Under the pieces are notes generated by a model. The model was not told where the DNA came from, made no database searches, and worked only from the letters and a program-made list of their open reading frames with translations. This document shows, piece by piece, positions 35,401-48,240 of a stretch of 64,000 nucleotides of DNA. The number at the start of each line of letters is the position of its first letter. Within the stretch, counting starts at the first letter, position 1. The stretch spans positions 62,001 through 126,000 of the forward strand of contig NZ_JALNMH010000013.1 of NCBI RefSeq assembly GCF_023156535.1, read 5' to 3'. Both the position numbers and the translations under genes were made by a program. The DNA comes from Pseudomarimonas salicorniae (GTDB taxonomy: Bacteria; Pseudomonadota; Gammaproteobacteria; Xanthomonadales; Xanthomonadaceae).

Positions 35401-36235
35401 TCCCGCTTGCGATCTGATCGAACTCATCCTGCCAGCGCTCGACCCTCTCCCCGCCGAGGCCGGGGAGGCCAGCCGAGGGCGGAGTCAGCGCGTAGCGTCC
35501 TGCGGGGTCGACCAGGTAGGGGAGGAATCCCTCCGGCAAATGGGCGAGGAAGCGGCGCAACCAGCCATCGGCATCGACATCGATCACCAGCACTCCGAAG
35601 GTGCTGCCTTCTTCGTCGCGGAGCGGAGTAACGAGGCGCAGCGTCCGGACCGGATCACCGTCGGCATCCTCCCGCCCGTGAAGGGCAGGAGGACCATCGA
35701 CGAGGACGCTTCCGGCCGGCAGACCCAGCCCCCGCAGGACGAAGCTGCGGGCCCCTTCCTGGCCGAGATCCGCACTGGCGATGGGGGCTGCGGCGTCGCC
35801 ACTGCGATCGACGCGGACGAGCTCGCGGCCGCCGTCGGCGATGCCGATCAGCCGCGCGCGGAGGGCGTGCGGGTTGGACTGCAGGTAGGCGACGAATATC
35901 TGCTCCAGGCGCTGACGCCAGTCGGACAGGCTCGAACCATCCACCGGGTCGGCGCCGCCGGCCGCAAGCGTCCGACCAAGGCCCTGAACCGGTGGCATCG
36001 AGGCCAGCAGCAGGGTGTCACTGCGCAGGCGCGAGGCGCCCTGGGCCAGCTCGCCGGCGCGGTGGCTGGCGACACGGAGCAGCTCCGAACGCAGCTGCGC
36101 GCTGGCCTGGACTCGTGCCTGACGGTCAAGGAGGAAGGCGCCGACCAGCGCAATACAAAGCAGCGCCAGGGCCATGGTGGCCGAGGTGCGCGAGGGCAGC
36201 ATGGGGGTTGAGCGCTGGCCGGGAAAGCTGCTCAT
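32483..36235 (-). CDS. hybrid histidine kinase: Cache-like, PAS, HisKA, REC, REC, HPt
   Basis: 1,250 residues. Transmembrane segments near 20-37 and 340-358 flank a dCache-like periplasmic domain. Then come PAS (about 368-490), HisKA with His535 (ANMSHEIRTPL), ATPase (NLAGNALKF, GGSGLGLVIS), REC1 with Asp823, REC2 with Asp958 (LMDLQMP) and HPt with His1103 (VAHALKG). All phosphorelay residues are present, so a His-Asp-His-Asp relay is possible within one chain. The gene lies 59 bp after a REC-GGDEF-EAL gene and overlaps the next kinase. The ATG at 36235 has no clear ribosome site; ATG 36202 is an alternative. Confidence 0.92.
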   Translation of the reverse strand: MSSFPGQRSTPMLPSRTSATMALALLCIALVGAFLLDRQARVQASAQLRSELLRVASHRAGELAQGASRLRSDTLLLASMPPVQGLGRTLAAGGADPVDGSSLSDWRQRLEQIFVAYLQSNPHALRARLIGIADGGRELVRVDRSGDAAAPIASADLGQEGARSFVLRGLGLPAGSVLVDGPPALHGREDADGDPVRTLRLVTPLRDEEGSTFGVLVIDVDADGWLRRFLAHLPEGFLPYLVDPAGRYALTPPSAGLPGLGGERVERWQDEFDQIASGRREDGETRVEDWQHVAYGQPLMVATSLLRLAPQIGDGEAMRLHMVASPDLMARQVQRSRQDALLIAGLLAVVALAGALLFRRGEQRLLALRLEQSRLAAIVEGSQDAIIGKTLAGEVTSWNRGAERLLGWSAAEMIGRSIFDVVPEERRQDERDNLASIASGNVVRQLRTERLHKDGRTISISATLSPVRDGEGRVVGASVIARDITGEHVAAERLADDHARLEGEVELRTAALQRALGRAEQADRAKSQFVANMSHEIRTPLNAVLGMLALIERGGAAAQMRDYARKASMAARSLLRLLDDVLDFSRIEADRLEIESAPFSPESLFRDLAVLVGEQRRSSQVELMFDLDPRIPPTLRGDRLRLQQVLANLAGNALKFTEVGSVVLKARCVGQDERAVRISFEMRDSGIGMSPDQLARVFRPFVQADASTSRRFGGSGLGLVISRRLIEAMGGQLEGSSEVGVGSCFSFTLAFGLAGEMAGGDARPPLEGQRALVVDDSALCREVIGSMLEAMGCRCDLAGSGFSALETVSAAAPADPFDVLLLDYRLPDMDGLDLARRIVELDLKPTPRILLVTAHGDEFAEALRVEPGQSWPWLAKPVTPGQLIQAVLGEDSPTDAAIRGRRLEGLRLLLAEDNPLNREVALELMQAEGAEVTCVGDGEAAVAAITSEGVRFDAVLMDLQMPRLDGLAATRALRKAGHVSLPVVALTANAYARDRDLCLAAGMDAHLGKPFDIDQLVAVMLRVLGRPLRSPQPAASPVTPTADGPWEAPLVEAAELQLRRFAGNRQALQRALQRFPAEAKRLMADLQEACRHGDTSEAATVAHALKGVAATVGAPRLARQSAHLEDLARDPDVRSEQLLPQLGALEQLVQASRAALETRLTQPDVQESPVPRTAGDAPGNELEALAGLIRGLEQGEMDSLAGLRGLADAHPGDADWAAVGTAAELLDLTALRRAASRLGARTGGNAEPDQ

Positions 36236-36294
36236 TCAGGGTGGACGTCCGTTTCCTCGCAGTGGGTCGTGGCGACCGGGTCTTCCTCGCCAGA

Positions 36295-38757
36295 CTAGGG
36301 GTCGGGCGTCAGCGTTCCGTGCAGCAGCAGGCGCAGCAGATCCTCTTCCGGCACCGGTCTGCTGAACCGGTAGCCCTGCATGATGCCGCAGCCGAGCTGG
36401 GCGAGCAGGTCCGCCTGGGCCGGCGTCTCCACGCCCTCGGCGACCAGCTGCAGGCCGAGTCCCTGGGCCATCCGGGTGACCGCGCCGACGATCGCTGCGT
36501 CGCAGGGGTCGTCGGTCATCTCACGCACGAAGCTCTGGTCGATCTTCAGAACGTCGATCGGGAAGCGTTTAAGGTAGGACAGGCTGGAGTAGCCGGTGCC
36601 GAAGTCGTCCAGGGCAATGGATACGCCGATCGCCTTCAGCTCGTTGATGATGCCAAGGGTCCGAGGCAGGTCGCGCGCCAGCACTCCTTCGGTGATCTCG
36701 AGTTCCAGCAGGCCTGCGGTCAGGCCGGTGCGGGCCAGCGTGGCGCGGACCAGGTCGAGCCAGCCCGGGTCGAGAAACTGCACCGCGGATACGTTGACGG
36801 AGACCCGGGTGGGCGCGCCCGCATCGCGCCAGCGACAGGCCGCGGCGCAGGCCTCGCCCAGCACCCAGGCGCCCAGCGGGACGATCAGCCCGGATTCCTC
36901 GGCCATCGGGATGAAGGCCGCGGGCGACGTCGCAGGCGCGCCCGAGCGGGGCCAGCGGAGCAGCGCCTCGACCCCGACGATGCGGCCGCTGCCGGCGGCC
37001 ACCTGGGGCTGGTAATGGAGACGGAACTGCCTGCCTTCCAGGGCAAGGCGCAGGTCCGAAGCCAGGCGGTGCCGCGAGCGCAGGCTCTCCTCGATCTCGG
37101 CCGAAAAGAAATGGAACCTCGCCCGCCCATCCTGCTTGGCGCGGTACATCGCGGCATCGGCGTGCCGGTGCAGGGTTTCGACGTCGCTGGCATCATCGGG
37201 AAAAATGCTGATGCCGATGCTGGCGGTGAGGTCGTAGCGCCGGTCCTCGCACCAGTACGGCTCGGCGACGACGGCCAGCAGCTGGTGCGCCAGCATGCCG
37301 ACCTGCTCCAGCTCGTCCACGCCCGGCAGCAGGACGATGAACTCGTCGCCGCCCTGCCGGCTCACCGTGCCCCCGCCGTGGAGCTGTGCACGCAGCCGCT
37401 GGGCGACGGTCTGCAGGATCTGGTCGCCGACCGCGTGACCGACGGCGTCGTTGATGTGCAGGAAGCGGTCGAGATCGATCAGCAGCATCGCCACCCGGCC
37501 TTGCTCACGGCGCGCATCCTCGACCGCCTGCAGGCAGCGATCCTGGAGCAGGATGCGGTTGGGCAGGTTGGTCAGCGCGTCGTGCTTGGCGAGGTGGGTC
37601 ATCTTGATCGCCATCGCGCGTGCTTCGCTGACGTCATGGAAGACGACGATGGCACCGATGATCTCGCCGCGGTGGTCGCGGATCGGCGCGGCCGAGTCCT
37701 CGACGGCGAAGTCGCGCCCGTCGCGGCGCCGCAGCTGGCAGTTCAGCGCCATCCCGACCGTGCGTTCCTCGCTGATCGCGAGGCGGATCGGGTTGACCAG
37801 GGAGCGTTTCTCGATCGGGTCGTGAAGCTGCATGACCTCCTCGATGGGCCGGCCGACGGCGTCGGCGCGGAGCCAGCCGGTCATGTCCTCGGCGATCGGG
37901 TTGACGAAGGTCACGATGCCGTCGCGATCGGTAGCGATGACCGCGTCGCCGATCGATTCCAGGGTGATCCGGATGCGCTCTTTTTCCTGGGCCAGCGCAC
38001 GCTCGGCAAAGACCCGATCGGTGATGTCGGTGAGCAGGAGCAGGACGCCGCTCTCGCGCGGCACCAGCACCGCCTGGGCGTGGCGGCCGCCGCCGCCGTC
38101 GCGGTCGAGCGCCAGCTCCAGCACCTCGCGGCCTCCGCCGCGTGCCGAATGCACCGCCTCGATCAACGCGGGCCTGTCGGCCACGGGAAGCACCTCGTCG
38201 ATGCCGCCGCCCAGAAGGTCGGCGGCCGGGCGCCCCAGCCAGACCCGGCAGCGGTCGTTGCAGAAGCGCACGCGTCCGGCTTCGTCCAGCTCGAGGACCA
38301 GGCCTGGCAGGCTGTCCAGCACCCCGGCGAGATCGCGACGTGCCCGGTCGAGCTCGCGGGTCTTCTGCTGCAGGGCAAGCTGGGTGCGCACCCGGGCCCG
38401 GGCCACCGGAAGATCGATGGGCTTGTGCAGGAAGTCGACCCCGCCGAGGTCCAGCACGGCTCGCTCGTGGGGGGCGCGGTCATGCGCGGTGACAAAGATC
38501 ACTGCGACATCCTGCAGCTCGGGAGTGGCCTTCAGCCGGTCGAACACGGCATAGCCATCCAGCCCCGGCATCTCGATATCGAGAAGGATGACGTTGGGAC
38601 GCAGCTCAAGCGCACGGACCAGTGCGGATTCACCGTCGGTGGCGAAGAAGACCTGACCCAGCCCCTCCACTGCCTGGTGCAGCAGGTGGATATTGCTGGG
38701 CGCGTCGTCGACGATCAGCAGCCGGGCGGTGGCATCTTGCACGACTTGGGCGGGCAT
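36295..38757 (-). CDS. REC-PAS-PAS-GGDEF-EAL c-di-GMP response regulator
   Basis: 820 residues. REC with Asp60 (LLDIEMPG), PAS at about 140-250 and 262-385, GGDEF at 469-473 (SRQGGDEF) and EAL from about 565. The EAL site is complete: [39 protein letters not shown]. In the cyclase the RxxD I-site is replaced by HGGG, and the usual FKxIND reads FLHIND. It is probably a regulated phosphodiesterase, with an uninhibited or weakened cyclase half. First gene of a three-gene signalling unit with the two kinases downstream. Confidence 0.92.
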   Translation of the reverse strand: MPAQVVQDATARLLIVDDAPSNIHLLHQAVEGLGQVFFATDGESALVRALELRPNVILLDIEMPGLDGYAVFDRLKATPELQDVAVIFVTAHDRAPHERAVLDLGGVDFLHKPIDLPVARARVRTQLALQQKTRELDRARRDLAGVLDSLPGLVLELDEAGRVRFCNDRCRVWLGRPAADLLGGGIDEVLPVADRPALIEAVHSARGGGREVLELALDRDGGGGRHAQAVLVPRESGVLLLLTDITDRVFAERALAQEKERIRITLESIGDAVIATDRDGIVTFVNPIAEDMTGWLRADAVGRPIEEVMQLHDPIEKRSLVNPIRLAISEERTVGMALNCQLRRRDGRDFAVEDSAAPIRDHRGEIIGAIVVFHDVSEARAMAIKMTHLAKHDALTNLPNRILLQDRCLQAVEDARREQGRVAMLLIDLDRFLHINDAVGHAVGDQILQTVAQRLRAQLHGGGTVSRQGGDEFIVLLPGVDELEQVGMLAHQLLAVVAEPYWCEDRRYDLTASIGISIFPDDASDVETLHRHADAAMYRAKQDGRARFHFFSAEIEESLRSRHRLASDLRLALEGRQFRLHYQPQVAAGSGRIVGVEALLRWPRSGAPATSPAAFIPMAEESGLIVPLGAWVLGEACAAACRWRDAGAPTRVSVNVSAVQFLDPGWLDLVRATLARTGLTAGLLELEITEGVLARDLPRTLGIINELKAIGVSIALDDFGTGYSSLSYLKRFPIDVLKIDQSFVREMTDDPCDAAIVGAVTRMAQGLGLQLVAEGVETPAQADLLAQLGCGIMQGYRFSRPVPEEDLLRLLLHGTLTPDP

Positions 38758-38962
38758 GCTTTCCCCTCCGGGTGGGTCGTACCGGAGCGGGCCCGCGACG
38801 AGGGCGGTCGAGGCGTCGCAGCGGATGCTGATCCCACGGGTTTCGATGGATCGTCTGGTTCTCCGAGCCTACCCCTCGGGTCATGAACGGCGCAAGCTGA
38901 TACGCGCCGCCTGGCATCTCGGTGCATCGTGGTTGTCGGGCGTTCAGGATCTGCGCGCGGAT

Positions 38963-39649
38963 TCAGCGCATGCCTCGCGCCGCGCGCGCCCAGCCCAGCA
39001 CGCGGACCTCGGCGGCCCCGGCGCGCAGCAGGCAGCGCGCCGCTTCGTTCACCGTGCTGCCGGTGGTGACCACGTCATCGACCAGCAGCAGGCAGCGGCC
39101 GCGAACCGCCGGATCGGCGGCGAATGCGCCGCGCAGGTTGCGTCGCCGATGGGCGGCGTCGAGGCCGCTCTGCGGCGGAGCCGGGCGCAGACGCTGCAGC
39201 CAGCCGGGGCGCGCCTCGGGCAGCGCGTCCTGCAGCGGCCGCAGCAGCTCGGTCACCTGGTTGAAGCCGCGCTCGCGCAGGCGGCCGGGGTGCAGGGGCA
39301 TCGGGATATGCGCCGCGCATCCGGCGATCCATGGGGCGGCGCCAAGGCGCTGCCGCATCAGTGCCGAGAGCAGCTCCCCGCAGGCCAGGCGGCGGGAGAA
39401 CTTCAGTGCCGCCATCCAGCGGTCGACCGGATCGGCGTAGCGCAGCAGGACGAAGCTGGCCGTCGCAGGCGGCGGGTGCCTCAGGCAGCGGCCGCACAGC
39501 GCCGCGTCGTCGGCAGAAGGCAGGGGCAGGGCGCAGCGCCGGCAGGCCCGATCGTTCCAGGGCAGTCCGGCGGCGCAGGGAGGACACAGGCCGCCGGCCG
39601 CAGGCAGTCCGCAGGCCAGGCAGGGCTGCGGCAGCAGCCAGTCGAGCAT
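38963..39649 (-). CDS. comF: ComF family protein, phosphoribosyltransferase-like
   Basis: 228 residues. An N-terminal zinc knuckle ([16 protein letters not shown], then CRRCALPLP...CGRC) precedes a type I phosphoribosyltransferase fold whose PRPP loop reads [22 protein letters not shown] is also typical. ComF proteins act in uptake of transforming DNA in naturally competent bacteria. Divergent from bioB, as often seen in this order. The ATG at 39649 is the first start before LDWLLPQPC. Confidence 0.88.
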   Translation of the reverse strand: MLDWLLPQPCLACGLPAAGGLCPPCAAGLPWNDRACRRCALPLPSADDAALCGRCLRHPPPATASFVLLRYADPVDRWMAALKFSRRLACGELLSALMRQRLGAAPWIAGCAAHIPMPLHPGRLRERGFNQVTELLRPLQDALPEARPGWLQRLRPAPPQSGLDAAHRRRNLRGAFAADPAVRGRCLLLVDDVVTTGSTVNEAARCLLRAGAAEVRVLGWARAARGMR

Positions 39650-39686
39650 CCGCCCCCCGAGCTGCTTCCATACGCCCCCGTTCAAG

Positions 39687-39715
39687 TTGACAGGCCCCCG
39701 ATGGCTTTCCAGACT
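39687..39715 (+). promoter_or_regulatory. possible sigma-70 promoter of the biotin operon
   Basis: A perfect TTGACA -35 hexamer (39687-39692) is followed after 17 bp by CAGACT, a weak -10 (39710-39715). It lies 55 bp before the bioB ATG. No BirA or BioR operator was recognised. Confidence 0.35.
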
Positions 39716-39769
39716 CTCCGCTCCGCGTGGCGCCCAGCGCCCGCGCCGTGCTGCATCGCAAGGATATTC

Positions 39770-40780
39770 ATGGCTACCCCCCTGCGTCACGACTGGAGCC
39801 GCACCGAGGTGCAGGCGCTGTTCGACCTGCCCCTGCCCGAACTGCTGTTCCGCGCCCAGTGCGCCCACCGCGAGCATTTCGACCCTGCCGAGGTGCAGGT
39901 TTCGACCCTGCTGTCGATCAAGACCGGCGGCTGCCCGGAGGACTGCGCCTATTGCCCGCAGGCGGCGCGCTACGACACCGGCCTCAAGGCGCACAAGTTG
40001 CTGAGCGTCGAGGAGGTCACCGCTCGCGCCAGCGCGGCCAAGGCTGCCGGTGCCACCCGCTTCTGCATGGGCGCCGCCTGGCGTGCGCCGAAGGACCGCG
40101 ACGTGGAAAAGGTCGCGGAACTGGTCCGCGCGGTGAACGCGCTGGGCCTTGAGACCTGTGCCACGCTGGGCATGCTCAGCCCTGAACAGGCTGTTACGCT
40201 GAAGGGCGCCGGCCTTGCCTACTACAACCACAACCTCGACACCGCGCCGGAGTTCTACGGCGAGGTGATCCACACCCGCGAGTACCAGGACCGCCTCGAT
40301 ACCCTGGACAATGTGCGCGCCGCCGGCATGAAGACCTGCTGCGGCGGCATCGTCGGCATGGGCGAAGACCGCGGCCAGCGCGCCGGCCTGCTGCAGACCT
40401 TGGCCAACCTGCCCGAGCATCCGCAGTCGGTGCCGATCAATCGCCTGGTCCAGGTCCAGGGCACGCCCCTGCATGGCACCGCCGAGCTGGACCCGATCGA
40501 GTTCGTTCGCACCATCGCCGTCGCGCGCATCCTCATGCCCGCCTCGATGGTTCGCCTCTCCGCCGGCCGCGAGTCGATGAGCGACGAGCTGCAGGCGCTG
40601 TGTTTTGCGGCGGGTGCCAACTCGATCTTCTACGGCGAGAAGCTGCTGACCACCGGCAATCCGGACACCGAGAAGGACCTCGCCCTGTTCGCCCGCCTCG
40701 GACTGCGGCCGATGCCCTTGGTCGAGGAGTCGAAGACCGTCCACGCCAGCATCGAGGCCGGCGACTCCGTCGCCGCGTGA
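39770..40780 (+). CDS. bioB: biotin synthase
   Basis: 336 residues. It inserts sulphur into dethiobiotin, the last step to biotin. The radical-SAM motif CPEDCAYC supplies Cys55, 59 and 62 for the 4Fe-4S cluster. Cys99, Cys130 and Cys190 plus the arginine in VRLSAGRE match the sacrificial 2Fe-2S site. AAGGA stands six bases before the ATG. The last bases overlap bioF (GTGA). Confidence 0.96.
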   Translation: MATPLRHDWSRTEVQALFDLPLPELLFRAQCAHREHFDPAEVQVSTLLSIKTGGCPEDCAYCPQAARYDTGLKAHKLLSVEEVTARASAAKAAGATRFCMGAAWRAPKDRDVEKVAELVRAVNALGLETCATLGMLSPEQAVTLKGAGLAYYNHNLDTAPEFYGEVIHTREYQDRLDTLDNVRAAGMKTCCGGIVGMGEDRGQRAGLLQTLANLPEHPQSVPINRLVQVQGTPLHGTAELDPIEFVRTIAVARILMPASMVRLSAGRESMSDELQALCFAAGANSIFYGEKLLTTGNPDTEKDLALFARLGLRPMPLVEESKTVHASIEAGDSVAA

Positions 40781-41970
40781 GCGACGCGCGGCCGCCGCTG
40801 CGCCAGCGGCTGGCGCAGCAGGACGAGGCCCTTCGCCAGGCTTCGCGCTGGCGGCAGCTGCGGCGCTGGCAGCCGGTCTCGCCGACCCGCGCCCTGCGTG
40901 ATGGTGCGCCGCTGACCCTGTTCTGCGAGAACGACTACCTCGGGCTCGCCGGGCATCGCGCCCTGCGCGAGGCGGCGGCGAGGGCGCTGGATGCAGACGG
41001 TGTCGGGGCGCGCTCGGCACACCTCATCGCAGGGCATCATCCCGAGCATGCCGCGCTGGAAGAGGAGGTTGCCGACTGGCTCGGCCGCGAGCGCGCCCTG
41101 CTGTTCGGCTCGGGCTATCTGGCCAATCTCGGCATCCTGCAGGGGCTGCTCCAGCCCGGTGACCTGTGCGTGCAGGACCGGCTCAATCATGCCTGCCTGC
41201 TGGACGGCGCGAGGCTCTCCGGGGCCGAGCTGCGCCGCTATCCGCATGGCGAGCCGGAGGGCGCGGCAAGGCAGCTGGCGGCACGTCCCGCGGCGCCGGC
41301 CCTGCTGGCCACCGACGGCGTGTTCAGCATGGATGGCGACCTCGCGCCCTTGCCCGAGCTGTCGGCGCTGTGTCGCCGCGAGCAGGCCCTGCTGCTGGTC
41401 GATGATGCCCACGGCGCTGGCGTACTCGGCAGCGAGGGCCGGGGCAGCGCCGATCACCTGGGTCTTCGTCCCGCGGCGTTCGACCTGCACATGATTACCC
41501 TGGGCAAGGCCCTGGGCTGCTACGGCGCACTGGTCGCCGGCGATTCGACACTGATCGACTCGCTGCTGCAGCGGGCCCGCAGCTACCTGTTCGCCACCGC
41601 ACTGCCGCCGGCAATCGCGGCCGCGGCGCGCGCGGCACTGCGGCTGGTGCGCGGCGAGGAGGGCGCGGCGCGGCGTGCACAGCTCGCTGCCATGGTCGAG
41701 CGCTTTCGTGCCGGCGCGCTCAATCTGGGCCTGCCACTTGAGCGCAGCCAGACCGCGATCCAACCGCTGTTGCTGGGTGGGGACGCGCGGGCGGTGGCCG
41801 CGGCCGAGGCCCTGGCGACCCGTGGGTTCGGCGTCGTCGCCATTCGTCCGCCGACCGTGCCCGAGGGCAGCGCGCGACTGCGTATCACCTTTTCCGCCGC
41901 CCATCAGCCTGAACAGGTGGATTCACTCATCGAGGCGCTCGGCGCGGTGCTGGGAGACCTGCCAGAGTGA
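40777..41970 (+). CDS. bioF: 8-amino-7-oxononanoate synthase
   Basis: 397 residues with a GTG start overlapping the bioB stop (GTGA). It condenses pimeloyl-ACP with alanine in biotin synthesis. The PLP lysine is Lys244 in [41 protein letters not shown] and [11 protein letters not shown] are family marks. An earlier in-frame start would lie inside bioB and is not needed. The gene overlaps bioH by GTGA, so bioB-F-H form one coupled operon. Confidence 0.95.
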   Translation: MSDARPPLRQRLAQQDEALRQASRWRQLRRWQPVSPTRALRDGAPLTLFCENDYLGLAGHRALREAAARALDADGVGARSAHLIAGHHPEHAALEEEVADWLGRERALLFGSGYLANLGILQGLLQPGDLCVQDRLNHACLLDGARLSGAELRRYPHGEPEGAARQLAARPAAPALLATDGVFSMDGDLAPLPELSALCRREQALLLVDDAHGAGVLGSEGRGSADHLGLRPAAFDLHMITLGKALGCYGALVAGDSTLIDSLLQRARSYLFATALPPAIAAAARAALRLVRGEEGAARRAQLAAMVERFRAGALNLGLPLERSQTAIQPLLLGGDARAVAAAEALATRGFGVVAIRPPTVPEGSARLRITFSAAHQPEQVDSLIEALGAVLGDLPE

Positions 41971-42734
41971 ACGCCGCACTGCATGTCGAGATCCGCGGGG
42001 CCGGTCCACCGCTGGTGTTGCTGCACGGCTGGGCCATGCACGGCGGGATCTTCGCGCCGTTCGCCGAGCGCCTGGCGCAACAGCGCACCCTGCACCTGGT
42101 CGACCTGCCCGGGCATGGTCACAGCGCGCCGCGGCAGGGCGCCTTCAACCGCGATGCCCTGCTCGACCAGCTGTTCGCCGAGTTGCCCCCGGCGCCCTGG
42201 CTGGGCTGGTCGCTCGGTGGCCTGATCGCCATGCAGGCGGCGCTTCGCGCCCCCGAACGGGTCGCTTCACTGGTGCTGCTGTGCGCCTCGCCGCGGTTCG
42301 TTCGCGGTGCCGATTGGCCCCACGCGGTGGAGCGCGAGGTGTTCGCCCAGTTCGAGGCCGGCCTGCGCCAGGACTACCGGGCCACCATCGACCGCTTCCT
42401 GGCCTTGGAGGCGCACGGCTCCGACCATATGCGTGAAGAGCTGCGCACCCTGCGGGCCGAGGTCTATGCCCGCGGCGAGCCTGCCCGCCATGCCCTGGAA
42501 GACGGTCTGCACGTGCTGGAGTCCGAGGATCTGCTGACCGGCCTTCCGCAGCTTGCCGTGCCCAGCCTGTGGATCGCCGGCCGCCGCGACCGCCTGGTGC
42601 CCTGGCAGGGCATGCAGGCCGCGGCCGGGCTCTGCCCGGGCGGCCGTTTCCTGCGCATCGATGGCGGCGGTCACGCGCCCTTCCTCAGCCACGCCGACGA
42701 AGTCGCCGAGGCGGTGCTGGCCTTCATCGGCTAG
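41967..42734 (+). CDS. bioH: pimeloyl-ACP methyl ester carboxylesterase
   Basis: 255 residues, GTG start overlapping the bioF stop. An alpha/beta hydrolase with nucleophile Ser82 in GWSLGG, oxyanion region LLHGWAMHGG, acid Asp in RRDRLVP and His in GGGHAPFLSH. It frees pimeloyl-ACP from its methyl ester, closing the BioC-BioH shunt. bioC, bioA and bioD do not follow in this window. Confidence 0.92.
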   Translation: MNAALHVEIRGAGPPLVLLHGWAMHGGIFAPFAERLAQQRTLHLVDLPGHGHSAPRQGAFNRDALLDQLFAELPPAPWLGWSLGGLIAMQAALRAPERVASLVLLCASPRFVRGADWPHAVEREVFAQFEAGLRQDYRATIDRFLALEAHGSDHMREELRTLRAEVYARGEPARHALEDGLHVLESEDLLTGLPQLAVPSLWIAGRRDRLVPWQGMQAAAGLCPGGRFLRIDGGGHAPFLSHADEVAEAVLAFIG

Positions 42735-42852
42735 CGCGGCCCGCACGCCCTGGGCCCTTGGCCCGATCGCCGCTGCGTGAGCCAAGGGTTGCAGCCTCGC
42801 CGCACGGGGCGTAGCCACCGAATACCCGAGTCGCCACGACGGCGCGAGCTTC

Positions 42853-43117
42853 GGGCGCAAAGCAGACATTCATAGGGTGCGGCTGGCCGCACCGGGCATA
42901 CCGTCCGAACGCCCGTATCGGTGCGCCAAGGCACACCCTATAGGCCTTCGCCGACCCCCAACGAAGCCCGACTGTGGGAGCGTCCGTGGGCGCGACCGCG
43001 GCGCTACGGATTCACCACAGACCGCGGCCAGAGCGCGTCTCCGCGGTCGCGCCCAAGGGCACTCCCACAGAACATCGGCCCAATTGATGCACCGGGACGA
43101 ATGCGAACTTTGCGCCC
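42853..43117. repeat. 265-bp mosaic element (units B and A) with perfect inverted ends
   Basis: GGGCGCAAAG (42853-42862) and CTTTGCGCCC (43108-43117) are exact inverses. Unit B is at 42871-42941 and unit A at 42973-43069, joined by a linker (TTCGCCGACCCCCAACGAAG). The element fills most of the convergent gap between bioH and the DGC gene, ending 22 bp before the DGC stop. The rest of the gap (42735-42852) shows nothing. Confidence 0.9.
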
Positions 43118-43139
43118 GCAGCGATCGCAGGTGGCGGCC

Positions 43140-44780
43140 TCAGTCGGCGAGTTCGACGCGGTTGCGGCCGTTCTGCTTGGCCGCGTAAAGGGCCTGATCG
43201 GCGCGATTGAGCAGTTCTCCGGAGTCGCTGGTGGCCGGGTAGCTGGCGATGCCGGCCGAGAGGGTCACCGAGAACTCCTCGCCGGCGGCGTTGAAATGCA
43301 GGGCGCCGAAGCGCTCGCGGATGTCCTCGACGAGGAGGCGGGCGCTGTCGGTGGCGCAATCGGGCAGGATCAGCATGAACTCCTCCCCGCCGTAGCGTCC
43401 GATCCGGTCCGACTTGCGTGCACGCTGGCGCAGCAGGTTGCCAAGGGCCCTCAATACCTGATCGCCGACCGGGTGGCCGAAACGGTCGTTGACCCGCTTG
43501 AAATGATCGATGTCCAGCATCACCAGGCTGAGCGGCTGACCCTGGCGCTGGGCGCGGCTCAGTTCGGCCAGCAGTTCCTCCTTGATGCGGCCATGCTTGA
43601 GCAGTCCGGTCAGGCTGTCCGAATGGATCAGCTGGGCCACCTGCCGGGCCCGTTCCACGCGGGCGCGCACTGCCGCGACCAGATGGCCGTCAGCGATCGG
43701 CTTGGTCAGGAAGTCATCGGCGCCCTCGCTGGCGGCAGTCAGCTGCAGGTCGAGGTCGGTTTCCGCCGACAGGAAGACCAGCGGCGTGGCCAGCCAGGCA
43801 TCGTGCATGCGGATCACGCGGGCCAGCTCCGGGCCGGAGCAGCCCGGCATGTAGAGATCCATCAGCACCAGGTCCGGCTGGAAACGGTCCATCGCGTCCA
43901 GGGCCTTGAGCGGATCGGTGCAGATGTCGACCTCGAAGCCCCCCGCCTCCAGCACCGCTGCATGGTGACGGGCGAGCAGATGATCGTCGTCGACCAGCAG
44001 CACCTTGCCGCTCTGCGCGATCTGCTCGTCGCGCAGGCGCTCGAGCCGATCGACCACCTGCATCGGATCGAAGGGTCGGACGAAGAACCCGCTGGCGCCG
44101 GCCCGCGCGGCCTGCAGGCGCAGCGGCAGGGTGTCTTCACTGGACAGCACGAAGAGCCTTGGGGGACGGCCGCCGCCGCGGGTCCTCGCCTCGCCGAGGT
44201 GCTCAAGGAGCGACTTGCGCGCGGCGGGCGCAGCGCCCTGGACGTCGAGGTCGACGAGCACGCCTTCGACACCGACCTCCGGATCGGCGATCTCGGCCTC
44301 CAGCTGCGACTGGTCGCTGCAGCGGACGACCGCGTGGCCGAACTGCGACAGCGTGCTGGCCAGGCGCGTGTCGGCCAGTTCGTCATGCGCGGACCAGACC
44401 AGTACCGCACCGGGGCCTTTCTCGCCGGGTGCTTCGGTGCGCTCGCGCTGGCTTCGCGACGTGCCGTCCTGCAGCAGCCGGGTCAGCGAGCGCAGCCGCA
44501 TCGCCAGCGAGGCCAGGCCGCTGTCGTCGCGGCGGCCGCGCTGCTCGCGGACCATCAGTTCGAGGCCGCGGGACTCCCGGCTGAGCTCGGCGAAGCCGAA
44601 GCTGCCACCCGAGCCGGCCAGTTTGTGCAACTGGGATTCGACCTCGTCCAGCAGCGAGACATCGTTCAGCTCGACCAGCCGCGAGGCCAGGGCCTCCAGC
44701 ACCGCGCGCGTACGCTCCCGGTAGTCCCGCCGGAGCACGTCCAGCTGGGCACGGGCCGCGGCGACGCGGTCTGCGTTCAA
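43140..44780 (-). CDS. HPt-REC-REC-GGEEF diguanylate cyclase
   Basis: 546 residues from a TTG start at 44780 that overlaps the stop of the REC gene (TTGA), with GGAG six bases upstream. HPt-like domain with His52 (LHKLAGSGGSFGF). A first REC (about 125-250) has an acidic-pocket change and VDLDVQG in place of the usual D-x-x-MP. A canonical REC with Asp308 (LVLMDLYMPG) and cyclase GGEEF at 464-468 follow. The I-site RKSD is intact. Having its own HPt, a degenerate REC and a normal REC lets it receive phosphate from the hybrid kinase two genes upstream. Any earlier in-frame start would lie antisense-like within the REC gene and is unlikely. Confidence 0.85.
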   Translation of the reverse strand: MNADRVAAARAQLDVLRRDYRERTRAVLEALASRLVELNDVSLLDEVESQLHKLAGSGGSFGFAELSRESRGLELMVREQRGRRDDSGLASLAMRLRSLTRLLQDGTSRSQRERTEAPGEKGPGAVLVWSAHDELADTRLASTLSQFGHAVVRCSDQSQLEAEIADPEVGVEGVLVDLDVQGAAPAARKSLLEHLGEARTRGGGRPPRLFVLSSEDTLPLRLQAARAGASGFFVRPFDPMQVVDRLERLRDEQIAQSGKVLLVDDDHLLARHHAAVLEAGGFEVDICTDPLKALDAMDRFQPDLVLMDLYMPGCSGPELARVIRMHDAWLATPLVFLSAETDLDLQLTAASEGADDFLTKPIADGHLVAAVRARVERARQVAQLIHSDSLTGLLKHGRIKEELLAELSRAQRQGQPLSLVMLDIDHFKRVNDRFGHPVGDQVLRALGNLLRQRARKSDRIGRYGGEEFMLILPDCATDSARLLVEDIRERFGALHFNAAGEEFSVTLSAGIASYPATSDSGELLNRADQALYAAKQNGRNRVELAD

Positions 44781-45153
44781 CGCCGGCTCCAGATCTCTCG
44801 CAGCTGGGTGGCGAGGCTCATGGGGTCGAAAGGCTTGGCCACCACCGCCAGCGCGCCCAGGCCCATCAGCTGGGCGACCTCGGCCGGCTGCACCTTGGCG
44901 GTCATGAATACCACGGGCAGCTCCGCGGTGTCCGGATGCTCGCGCAGCGCCTTCAGCGTGCCCGGGCCGTCCAGGCCAGGCATCATCACGTCGAGGACCA
45001 CGAGGTCCGGGCGCTCGCGGCGGGCCACGTCGACGGCGTCGTTGCCCGATGCGCAGAGCGAGACCCGCAGTCCGCCCACCGTCTCCAGCGCAAGCTGGGC
45101 GATCAGCCGGATGTCGGGCTCGTCCTCGACGCACAACACGTGCTGGAGTTCGC

Positions 45154-45157
<4 letters not shown>
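44777..45157 (-). CDS. stand-alone response regulator receiver (CheY-like)
   Basis: 126 residues: acidic pocket VEDEPD, phospho-acceptor Asp in VVLDVMMPG (about 56), switch Thr in FMTA, and Lys in AKPFDP. No output domain. Its ATG overlaps the stop of the hybrid kinase (ATGA), and its stop overlaps the DGC start (TTGA). It probably shuttles phosphate from the kinase to the DGC's HPt, or acts as a phosphate sink. Confidence 0.92.
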
Positions 45158-48207
<3,050 letters not shown>

Positions 48208-48240
48208 GCCGGCGGTCCGCCGCAGGCTGCGAGGGGGCGA

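Noticed and set aside
35992-38886. 964-codon plus-strand open frame across the GGDEF-EAL gene
   Set aside because: Antisense of a gene with complete REC, GGDEF and EAL motifs.
39650-39769. BirA or BioR operator before bioB
   Set aside because: No TTGTAAACC/GGTTTACAA-like dyad or other recognisable biotin operator is present in the gap.
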